The notes beneath the pieces were generated by a model that worked only from the letters and a program-made list of their open reading frames with translations, was not told the origin of the DNA and did not search any database. 64,000 nucleotides of DNA, from assembly GCF_043555835.1 (NCBI RefSeq), contig NZ_JBIGHV010000008.1:62001-126000 (forward strand), written 5' to 3'. The position numbers were made by a program, and so were the translations under genes. This stretch comes from Pelomonas parva. Its GTDB lineage: Bacteria; Pseudomonadota; Gammaproteobacteria; Burkholderiales; Burkholderiaceae_C. Each line of letters begins with the position of its first letter. The stretch's first letter is position 1. Of the stretch, positions 17,522-25,997 are shown in pieces.

Positions 17522-18391
17522 GTGGCCCGCATCACCGCATCCGTCTACACCTCGCACGTGCCCGCCATCGGCGCGGCGTTGGACCTGGGCAAGACCATCG
17601 AGTCCTACTGGCAGCCCGTGTTCGCCGGCTACGAGCCGTCCAAGCGCTGGCTGGCCAACAACCGCCCGGACGTCGTCTTCCTCGTCTACAACGACCATGC
17701 CACCGCCTTCAGCCTGGACCTGATCCCCACCTTCGCCATCGGCACGGCCGCGCGCTTCGAGCCCGCCGACGAAGGCTGGGGCCCGCGCCCGGTGCCGCCG
17801 GTCATCGGCCACCCGGAGCTGGCGGGGCACATTGCGCACAGCGTCATCCAGGACGACTTCGACCTGACCATCGTCAACAAGATGGACGTGGACCACGGCC
17901 TCACGGTGCCGCTGTCGCTGATGTGCGGGCAAACCGATCCTGTGCAGGGCGCCTGGCCCTGCGCGGTCATCCCGTTTGCCGTCAACGTCGTGCACTACCC
18001 GGTGCCGTCGGGGCGGCGCTGCTTCATGCTGGGCCAGGCCATCCGCCGTGCGGTGGAGTCGTTCGGGCCGGACCTGAACGTGCAGATCTGGGGCACCGGC
18101 GGCATGAGCCACCAGCTGCAGGGCCCGCGCGCCGGCCTCATCAACCGCGACTGGGACAACCGCTTCCTGGACCGGCTGATCGCCGAGCCCGACGCGCTCT
18201 CGCGCGTGCCGCATGACGAGTACGTGCGCGAGGCCGGCTCGGAAGGCATCGAGCTGGTCATGTGGATGATTGCGCGTGGCGCGATGGCCGACATCAACGG
18301 CGGTGCGGCCCCGAAGGTCGCGCATCGCTTTTATCACGTGCCTGCGTCGAACACGGCGGTGGGACATCTGATTCTGGAGAACTCGCAATGA
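17522..18391 (+). CDS. ligB: Protocatechuate 4,5-dioxygenase, beta (catalytic) subunit
   Basis: The 289-residue protein uses a GTG start (MARITASVYTSHVPAIGAAL). The iron ligands correspond to His12 and His59 (VYNDHATAF), with a Glu in REAGSEGIELVMW near 243; the catalytic base His is in WGTGGMSHQLQGPRAG. These positions track LigB His12, His61, Glu242 and His195. It opens protocatechuate between C4 and C5 to 4-carboxy-2-hydroxymuconate-6-semialdehyde using Fe2+ and O2. The start sits 2 bp after the ligA stop and the end overlaps ligC by ATGA. Gallate or 3-O-methylgallate activity is possible but cannot be read from sequence. Confidence 0.96.
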   Translation: MARITASVYTSHVPAIGAALDLGKTIESYWQPVFAGYEPSKRWLANNRPDVVFLVYNDHATAFSLDLIPTFAIGTAARFEPADEGWGPRPVPPVIGHPELAGHIAHSVIQDDFDLTIVNKMDVDHGLTVPLSLMCGQTDPVQGAWPCAVIPFAVNVVHYPVPSGRRCFMLGQAIRRAVESFGPDLNVQIWGTGGMSHQLQGPRAGLINRDWDNRFLDRLIAEPDALSRVPHDEYVREAGSEGIELVMWMIARGAMADINGGAAPKVAHRFYHVPASNTAVGHLILENSQ

Positions 18392-19350
18392 GCAGCACGA
18401 TCAAGGTCGCCCTCGCCGGCGCCGGCGCCTTCGGCATCAAGCACCTGGACGGCATCAAGAACATCGAAGGCGTCGAGGTCGTCTCGCTGATCAGCCGCGA
18501 CCTGGACAAGACCCGCGAGGTCGCTCAGAAGTACGGCATCCAGCACGTCACCACTGACCTGGCCGACAGCCTGGCCCTGCCCGAGGTCGACGCCGTCATC
18601 CTCTGCACGCCCACGCAGATGCACGCCAGCCAGACGCTGGCCTGCCTGAAGGCCGGCAAGCATGTGCAGGTGGAGATTCCGCTGTGCGACGTGCTGGCCG
18701 ATGGCGAAGAGGTCATCGCTGTGGCGCAGCAGTCCGGCCTGGTCGCCATGTGCGGCCACACGCGGCGCTTCAACCCCAGCCACCAGTGGGTGCACAGGAA
18801 GATCGCGGCGGGCGAGTTCAACGTCCAGCAGATGGACGTGCAGACCTACTTCTTCCGCCGCAGCAACATGAACGCGCTGGGCCAGCCGCGCAGCTGGACC
18901 GACCATCTGCTCTGGCACCACGCCGCACACACGGTCGACCTGTTCGCCTACCAGGCGCAGAGCCCGGTCGTGCAGGCGAACGCGCTGCAAGGCCCCATCC
19001 ACCCGACGCTGGGCATCGCGATGGACATGAGCATCCAGCTCAAGGCCGCCAACGGCGCGATCTGCACGCTGAGCCTGTCCTTCAACAACGACGGGCCGCT
19101 GGGCACGTTCTTCCGCTACATCGGCGACACGGGCACCTACCTCGCCCGCTACGACGACTTGTTCGATGGCAAGGAAAACAGGATCGACGTGTCGGCGGTG
19201 GACGTGTCCATGAACGGCATCGAGCTGCAGGACCGCGAGTTCTTCGCCGCCATCCGCGAAGGCCGCGAGCCCAACAGCAGCGTGGCCCAGGTGCTGCCCT
19301 GTTATCGCGTGCTGCACGACCTCGAACGGCAGTTGAACGCCGGCACGTAG
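18388..19350 (+). CDS. ligC: 4-carboxy-2-hydroxymuconate-6-semialdehyde dehydrogenase
   Basis: This 320-residue GFO/IDH/MocA-type oxidoreductase has a Rossmann motif at GAGAFG (11-16), the cofactor/active-site segment VQVEIPLCD, and LWHHAAHTVDLF with the conserved histidines. LigC oxidises the cyclic hemiacetal of the ring-fission product with NADP+ (or NAD+) to 2-pyrone-4,6-dicarboxylate. It overlaps ligB by ATGA and is the last gene of the operon; its stop codon lies inside a 26-bp perfect palindrome. Sugar dehydrogenases share the fold, but the operon and the VEIPLCD motif favour LigC. Confidence 0.94.
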   Translation: MSSTIKVALAGAGAFGIKHLDGIKNIEGVEVVSLISRDLDKTREVAQKYGIQHVTTDLADSLALPEVDAVILCTPTQMHASQTLACLKAGKHVQVEIPLCDVLADGEEVIAVAQQSGLVAMCGHTRRFNPSHQWVHRKIAAGEFNVQQMDVQTYFFRRSNMNALGQPRSWTDHLLWHHAAHTVDLFAYQAQSPVVQANALQGPIHPTLGIAMDMSIQLKAANGAICTLSLSFNNDGPLGTFFRYIGDTGTYLARYDDLFDGKENRIDVSAVDVSMNGIELQDREFFAAIREGREPNSSVAQVLPCYRVLHDLERQLNAGT

Positions 19351-19372
19351 GGCGGGTCATGACCCGCCCTAC
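19347..19372. repeat. 26-bp perfect palindrome (REP-like) at the end of ligC
   Basis: The sequence reads GTAGGGCGGGTCA followed directly by its exact reverse complement, 13 bp per arm and no loop. It includes the ligC stop codon TAG (19348-19350). GTAGGGCGGGTCATGACCC-type palindromes are familiar as dispersed REP-like elements in many bacteria. As RNA it would form a hairpin that could end or protect the lig mRNA; there is no T-tract, so intrinsic termination is doubtful. Confidence 0.7.
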
Positions 19373-19401
19373 AGGCTGCCAATGTGGAATGGCCAAATGA
19401 A

Positions 19402-20388
19402 ATGAAAACTCGCCGCATCGGCCCCTTCGAAGTCTCGGCCATCGGCCTGGGCTGCATGAACCTCAGCCACGCCTATGGCACGCCGCCGCCGCGCGACGTG
19501 GCGGCTGCCGTGCTGAACGGCGCGCTGGACGGCGGCATCACGCTGTTCGACACGGCGGCGCTGTACGGCTTTGGCGCCAACGAGGAGCTGCTCGGCAGCC
19601 TGCTGGCCCAGCACCGCGAGCGCATCGTGCTGACCAGCAAATGCGGCATGCAGGGCGTCAATGGCCAGCGCGTCATCGACGGCCTACCAGACACGATTCG
19701 CGCCAGCGTCGAGGCCAGCCTGAAGCGGCTGCGCACCGACGTCATCGACGTGCTCTACCTGCACCGGCTGGACTTCAAGGTGCCCATCGAGGACAGCGTC
19801 GGCGCGATGGCCGATCTCGTGCGGGCCGGCAAGGTGCGTGCGCTCGGCCTGTCCGAAGTGTCGGCCGCCACCTTGCGTCGTGCGCACGCCGTCCACCCCA
19901 TCGCCGCACTGCAGACCGAGTACTTGCTGTGGACGCGCAACCCCGAGATCGCCGTGCTGGACGCCTGCCGCGAGCTGGGCATCGCCTTTGTCGCCTTCAG
20001 CCCGCTGGCGCGCGGCTTCCTGGGCGGCGAGCTGCGCGACGTCAGCAAGCTGGAGCCCAAGGACATCCGCCGCGCCATGCCTCGCTTCTCGGCCGAGCAC
20101 TACGCGGCCAACCTGAAGCTGCTGGACGCCTTCCAGGACGAAGCGGCGCGGCTGCACTGTGCGCCGGCCACGCTGGCGCTGGCCTGGCTGCTGCAAAAGG
20201 GCGACGACATCATCCCCATCCCCGGCACGTCCAGGCCCGAGCATCTATGGGCGCTGATCGCCGCGCCCCAGCTGCAGCTGGACGGTGCGACGCTGCAGCG
20301 TCTGGACGCGCTGATCAACCGTCACACCGTCAGCGGCGCCCGCTACAACGCGGCGACGCAGGCCGAGATCGACACCGAGGAGTTCTAG
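19402..20388 (+). CDS. Aldo/keto reductase
   Basis: The 328-residue TIM-barrel reductase has the complete catalytic tetrad: Asp50 (TLFDTAALYG), Tyr55, Lys80 (IVLTSKCG) and His121 (LYLHRLD). The C-terminal IPIPGTSRPEHL is the NADP-binding end. Such enzymes reduce aldehydes or ketones, or oxidise alcohols, with NADP(H); the closest style is the YajO/Tas-like or pyridoxal-reductase-like group. I start it at ATG 19402 (MKTRRIGPFEVSAIGLGCMN), the usual AKR N-terminus, rather than GTG 19384. It lies just after the palindrome that ends ligC and may be only loosely tied to the lig operon. Confidence 0.9.
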   Translation: MKTRRIGPFEVSAIGLGCMNLSHAYGTPPPRDVAAAVLNGALDGGITLFDTAALYGFGANEELLGSLLAQHRERIVLTSKCGMQGVNGQRVIDGLPDTIRASVEASLKRLRTDVIDVLYLHRLDFKVPIEDSVGAMADLVRAGKVRALGLSEVSAATLRRAHAVHPIAALQTEYLLWTRNPEIAVLDACRELGIAFVAFSPLARGFLGGELRDVSKLEPKDIRRAMPRFSAEHYAANLKLLDAFQDEAARLHCAPATLALAWLLQKGDDIIPIPGTSRPEHLWALIAAPQLQLDGATLQRLDALINRHTVSGARYNAATQAEIDTEEF

Positions 20389-20409
20389 GCGGCTACCGCG
20401 CGGGCTGCT

Positions 20410-21297
20410 TCAGGGCTCCAGCGCCATCCCCACCACGCGCTCGCCGCCACCCACGGTGCCCAGCGACCTGGCCGCGCCGGTCTTCAGATCGATGGTGACC
20501 CAGCGGCTGGCGGCGGCGCCGTCGCTGTTCAAGGCGGCGAACGCCACGTCGCTCAGCGCCTGGATGTCGAAGGCCGCGTTGGTGAACGCCATGCCCAGGG
20601 CGCCGACCGTCATCAGCTGCCCCGTGTTGGGCGACACGGCGGGTGCCACGCCTTCACGCGTGCCCTGCGTCACCAGCGCGCCCGTGGTGGCGTCGAGCGC
20701 AAAGTTGGTAGTGATCTTGGGGTCGGCCTTGTTGTAGCTGTAGGCCGCGCCCACGACGACGGGCGACTTGCCCGCGTTGGTGTCACCCGCCGCATAGGCC
20801 AGCTTGCCGTCGGTCTGCACGCCGTCGAGCGTCGCGTTGCCGTCCACGACCGCGCCGGTGTCGGGGTGCAGGCGCAGGTTCTGCCCGGTGTTGCTGACCA
20901 CGCGGATGCGGTCCACCGCCGGGTTGAAGTCAAAGCCGAACTGCGTGCCTTCCAGCTTCACCGCGAACGGGCTGCCGACGACGGTGGCGGCACCGGTCTC
21001 GTCGTCGACGGTATAGAGCCGGCCCGTGCTGCCCAGCGCGTAGAGCTGCTCCTTGGACACGCGGTAGTCGATGCCCAGCAGGGTTTCGCCAGCCTGCAGG
21101 CCGGTGATGTTGACGGTGGCCAGGATGCGGCCCGGGCGGCCGGCATTGAACTTGAGCAGCTTGTTCGACGCGGTGACGGCGACCGCTCTTTCATCGCGCA
21201 TGTCACCTTCGGGCTCCGGCGCCATGGTGGAACAGGCGGCCAGGCTGGCGAGCAGCACTGCGGCAAGGCTTGCGCGTTGGAAGGAGGCGGTGGTCAT
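20410..21297 (-). CDS. DUF4394 lipoprotein
   Basis: The 295-residue protein starts MTTASFQRASLAAVLLASLA and has a lipobox LAAC (Cys about residue 21), so it should be a lipoprotein. After it comes a DUF4394 beta-propeller-like domain (LLGIDYRVSKEQLYALGSTG, RLYTVDDETGAATVVG, FDFNPAVDRIRVVSNTGQNL). The domain has no established biochemical role. The ATG at 21297 was chosen because it directly starts the signal peptide; the frame is open upstream into the preceding gene but without sense as protein. It follows an FAD oxidoreductase gene by 83 bp on the same strand. The pair may belong to an oxidative or photo-oxidative response, which is inference. Confidence 0.85.
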   Translation of the reverse strand: MTTASFQRASLAAVLLASLAACSTMAPEPEGDMRDERAVAVTASNKLLKFNAGRPGRILATVNITGLQAGETLLGIDYRVSKEQLYALGSTGRLYTVDDETGAATVVGSPFAVKLEGTQFGFDFNPAVDRIRVVSNTGQNLRLHPDTGAVVDGNATLDGVQTDGKLAYAAGDTNAGKSPVVVGAAYSYNKADPKITTNFALDATTGALVTQGTREGVAPAVSPNTGQLMTVGALGMAFTNAAFDIQALSDVAFAALNSDGAAASRWVTIDLKTGAARSLGTVGGGERVVGMALEP

Positions 21298-21380
21298 GAC
21301 GGGCCCTTGGGTCGAGTTGTGGGAATGCCAAACGCTGTACGCGGCACCGGTCGAACCGGATGCAGGCGCCGGCGCCGCGA

Positions 21381-22655
21381 TCAGGAAGCCCCGGCGGCGC
21401 CAGGCTCCAAACGCTCGGCCACCGCCAGCGCCGACCGCACCGCGCTTTCCAGCAGCGGCACGCCGGCCTCGGCATAGGAGCCGCACCACCACACGCGGCG
21501 CCCCGGCTGCGCATGCAGGCGCTGCAACGCGGCCAGGGCCGCGCCGCTGCCAGCGCCCACCAGCGGGCGCTCGAAGCGGGCATGGCCGATGACGCTGTCG
21601 TCTCGCGGCGCGCGCTGCGGCATCACGGTCTGGAACAGCGGCACGGCGTGACGCAGCCCCGGCTGCACGCGGTTGATCCAGATGGTGCTTTCGGGTTGCG
21701 CGTGTTCCGCACAGACGCGCGCGTTCACCGGCGACCAGTCGGCGCGGCGCGGCGGCATCAGCGCGGTGTCGCGGTGCATCAACACCTCCAGCGCGCGGTA
21801 GCGGAAGGCGGCCAGCGCGGCGGCCTCGTCCGGCGCGGAGTCGGCCAGCAAGGCGAGCGCCTGGTTGGCCTGCGTGGCGAAGACGACATGGTCAAACGCC
21901 TCCTCGCCGGTGGCGTGCTGCACCACCACGCGGCCGGCATCGGCTGTGCGCCGAACGGCCACCACGCCGGCGCTGCACTGCACGCGCGTGATGCCGGCCA
22001 GCAGCTTCGCGGCCACCGCGTCGGCGCCGTCGCGCGCCCGGCGCACGCTCTGTCGCCCCACGCCGGCGGTGGCATAGCCGGCCACCACGGCGGCGGGGTA
22101 GGCGCGTGCGTCTGCGGTGCTGCAGGTGGCGATGGTGGCGACGGCCGGCAGCAGCAGGCCGTCGACGAACTCGGGGGCGATGCGCTCGGCGGCGACGAAC
22201 TCGCCAATGCTGGCGCCGCCCAGCTCCCCGGCCGCCTGAGCCGCGCGCGCCCGGGCATGGAAGCGCAGCGCGCCCTGCACGATGCGCCACCCACGCGCGC
22301 TGGCCACGTCCTGCGGCAGCACATAGGGCAGCGACCAGCCACCCAGGCGCGCATTGCGCCAGCGGAAGTAGGCGCGGCCGTCGCAGCCGCTGAAGGTGGT
22401 GGCGTAGTCCACCGGCTCGGTGGCCACGCCGAGTTCGGCATAGAGGCGAGTGAGCGTCGGGTAGTAGCCGGGGTAGAACACGCGCAGCGGCACGTCGACC
22501 CGCAAGCCCGGGGCTGCGGCGTCGTTGAGCGCCACCGAGCTGGCGATGAAGCCCGGCACCGCATGGCGTTCAAACAGCGTCACCGCATGGCGCCGCGACA
22601 GCTGCCACGCGGCCACCAAGCCGGCGATGCCGGCGCCGATGACGGCGATGTTCAT
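21381..22655 (-). CDS. NAD(P)/FAD-dependent oxidoreductase (amine-oxidase-like, COG2907 type)
   Basis: The 424-residue flavoprotein begins MNIAVIGAGIAGLVAAWQLS with the FAD Rossmann motif GAGIAG (7-12) and ends with the C-terminal FAD segment VWWCGSYAEAGVPLLESAV. The middle (DVPLRVFYPGYYPTLTRLYA) resembles the COG2907 amine-oxidase-like proteins which, in several Proteobacteria, sit beside an ECF sigma/ChrR pair, DUF1365 and cyclopropane-fatty-acid synthase genes. Here those partners are absent: upstream lies only a broken protease gene, downstream a DUF4394 lipoprotein. It probably oxidises a lipid or amine, but the substrate is unknown. Confidence 0.85.
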   Translation of the reverse strand: MNIAVIGAGIAGLVAAWQLSRRHAVTLFERHAVPGFIASSVALNDAAAPGLRVDVPLRVFYPGYYPTLTRLYAELGVATEPVDYATTFSGCDGRAYFRWRNARLGGWSLPYVLPQDVASARGWRIVQGALRFHARARAAQAAGELGGASIGEFVAAERIAPEFVDGLLLPAVATIATCSTADARAYPAAVVAGYATAGVGRQSVRRARDGADAVAAKLLAGITRVQCSAGVVAVRRTADAGRVVVQHATGEEAFDHVVFATQANQALALLADSAPDEAAALAAFRYRALEVLMHRDTALMPPRRADWSPVNARVCAEHAQPESTIWINRVQPGLRHAVPLFQTVMPQRAPRDDSVIGHARFERPLVGAGSGAALAALQRLHAQPGRRVWWCGSYAEAGVPLLESAVRSALAVAERLEPGAAGAS

Positions 22656-22747
22656 CGGCGCAGGGTAGCTGGTGTCACCAGGAATCTGATGGGCCGACTG
22701 GAGGCATCAAGACCGAGGCCACCCGCGCAAATGCATCGGCCAGCTAT

Positions 22748-23099
22748 TCAGACCTCAAAGACATGGATCACAAGCGCCGCAGCCCACAGCAGTAGCAAGG
22801 CCGCATACACCGCGAACAATGCGCGCGTGGCCGCCTTTGGCCACACGCGCTTGATACCGACGCGCGGTCCCAGTGCAGCCAAAAATAGAACCGCCGTTGA
22901 ACAAGGGCAATGGGAGCAGATTCAGGGCGTCCACCTTAGCTGCGACCCATGCCAACAGCAGGGGGAAGGATGCCGAGGCTGCGGTGTCGGCGATCCGCTT
23001 CAGCATCTCTTGATGCTTCGCTCTGCGGCGAAGGCGCTCCACCAGTAGTTGCGCGGGTAGGCGCCAAGCCTCAGCAGGCGACGCAGGTCCTCTGAACAA
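22748..23099 (-). pseudogene. Frameshifted remnant of an M50 (site-2-type) membrane protease
   Basis: Minus-strand translation in one frame gives ...EMLKRIADTAASASFP and LNLLPLPLFNGG, matching the NxxPxPxxDGG zinc motif of site-2 proteases such as RseP (with Asn in place of the usual Asp). The protein-like sequence then continues only in a second frame as LFLAALGPRVGIKRVWPKAA and a hydrophobic segment ending VIHVFEV-stop at 22748. The switch falls at the run of A bases near 22881-22885. Further upstream a third frame reads SEDLRRLLRLGAYPRNYWW before a stop. At least two frame changes and no proper start show that it is a decayed gene, unless the reads are wrong. Confidence 0.6.
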
Positions 23100-23198
23100 T
23101 CCGATTGATGCTCATCATGGGTCTACCAATGGGGTTGCGAGTGCGCCGGGGGGGGGCGTTGAGGTGGGTGCGTGGAGTCCGCGCCCGCCGGCAGCGGG

Positions 23199-24047
23199 TT
23201 ACTGAGCCCAGCCGAGCTGCAGCGCGATCCAGGTCTTGTTGTCGTGCTTGTATTCCAGCGCCGAATTGCGGCCCACAAAGTCGCGCCCCACCAGCAGACC
23301 GGCCACAAAGGGCTTGGCCTCGCGGGTCAGGTCAAACAACACGCCGCCCGCCACGGTGTAGCCCGCGATGGTGTTTTCCTTGGTCGTCTTGCTGCCGGGC
23401 TTGGCCGGGTCGTCGACGACCTGGGACACCTTCATCGTCGCCACGCCGGCGCTGCCCACGAAACTCAGGCCGCGCGACTCGAACCAGCTCGTGCGGTAGC
23501 CCGCGTACATGCCCAGAGACTGCGACGGCTCGAAGCTGCGGTCGTGCGGAAAGTACTTGAAGGGCACAACCATGGGGCCGTAGATCCAGCCGTAGCGGGA
23601 GTAGGAGGCGTTCTTCAGCTGCTCTGCGGTAATGGTGTAGGAGTCGCCAACCTTGACATCGCCAGCACCAGTCGGCTCATCGCAGGTCCCGAGGCGCGAT
23701 TTGTCTTCCACGGAGACCGTGAGGCCGCCATTGGCGCCCAGGCGATTGACACGCAGGCAGGTGTATCTCGGGGCGTTGGCCGTGGTCGCGCCGTTCGCGC
23801 CCGCAAGGCCCACAATGTTGGATCGCAGCTTGATGCGGTCGCCCACGGCGATGTCCACCGGCAGGTCGAACTTGGCGGCAGCGGCCTCGGCCGCCTTCGC
23901 AGAGCTAGCCGCACTGGCGGCGCTGCCGGCCGCATCGGCAGCGCTCTTTGCGGCGTCGTCCGCAGCATGGGCACCCGTCGAGCAGATCGACAGGGCAAGA
24001 AGGGCAGAAAGGGTGATCGGCAGCAATGTCTTCCCAAGCGCTTTCAT
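23199..24047 (-). CDS. Exported protein of unknown function with Ala-rich linker
   Basis: The 282-residue protein starts at ATG 24047 (preceded by GGGAG) with a clear signal peptide (KTLLPITLSALLALSICSTG, cleavage near AHA-AD). Then comes an Ala/Ser/Lys low-complexity linker (about residues 30-60) that looks like a short coiled coil or periplasmic tether. The remainder (60-282) has alternating aromatic and polar strands (SYSRYGWIYGPMVVPFKYFP, YAGYRTSWFESRG, AGGVLFDLTREAKPFVAG) and ends IALQLGWAQ, suggesting a small beta-barrel or beta-sandwich of the envelope. I recognise no family. It is a single gene between a pseudogene and a featureless stretch. Confidence 0.75.
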   Translation of the reverse strand: MKALGKTLLPITLSALLALSICSTGAHAADDAAKSAADAAGSAASAASSAKAAEAAAAKFDLPVDIAVGDRIKLRSNIVGLAGANGATTANAPRYTCLRVNRLGANGGLTVSVEDKSRLGTCDEPTGAGDVKVGDSYTITAEQLKNASYSRYGWIYGPMVVPFKYFPHDRSFEPSQSLGMYAGYRTSWFESRGLSFVGSAGVATMKVSQVVDDPAKPGSKTTKENTIAGYTVAGGVLFDLTREAKPFVAGLLVGRDFVGRNSALEYKHDNKTWIALQLGWAQ

Positions 24048-24485
24048 GGTGGCTCCCAGTGTTGAACGGTGATGAGGACGCGGGCTAGGCATGCCACACG
24101 TGGCGGCGATGCCGATGGGGCCAGACTGTTGAGCGCCTAGGCCCGCCGCACACCATCAAAACTGCTGAGTCCGCGCTTCGGCGCATCAACGCCAGGCACG
24201 AGCAACAGGGCAGCAGGAGTGACGCTCGGGTGGCTCTCCAACCCTAGGCCTGCGTCATGCGCCCTCACCGCCGCATAGCTACTGCGCCTGCCTACTGCAG
24301 GGTGATCTCCTGATGGGACTTGCCTCGTCCAAGCTTCCAGCGCGACGTGGTCGCCCTCGGGGAACTTCCCTTCACCATCGACCGCTGACGGCCGGGAGAA
24401 AGCGTCCAGCGGTGCGGTGCAAAGCAACGGTCACATCTCCACGCAAACGCGGCACCTACCGCGCTGCGCAGGCGGCCAGCTCACC
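24048..24485. other. Non-coding stretch, nothing recognised
   Basis: This interval lies between the end of mmsA and the start of the exported protein (both minus). Short open frames exist on both strands but none has a ribosome site, family motif or composition like real genes here. It must hold the promoter of the exported-protein gene, but I could not pick out convincing -35/-10 boxes, and I see no structured RNA or repeat. Confidence 0.5.
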
Positions 24486-25976
<1,491 letters not shown>

Positions 25977-25997
25977 AGGTTGCTCTTGATGGATGAG

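Noticed and set aside
23148..23156. A run of nine G as a phase-variable tract
   Set aside because: It lies outside any reading frame I can support, downstream of the exported-protein gene, so switching would have no evident effect; it may also be an unreliable base count.
24137..24427. A 96-codon minus-strand ORF in the gap before the exported protein
   Set aside because: No ribosome site, no recognisable domain and unremarkable composition; probably chance.
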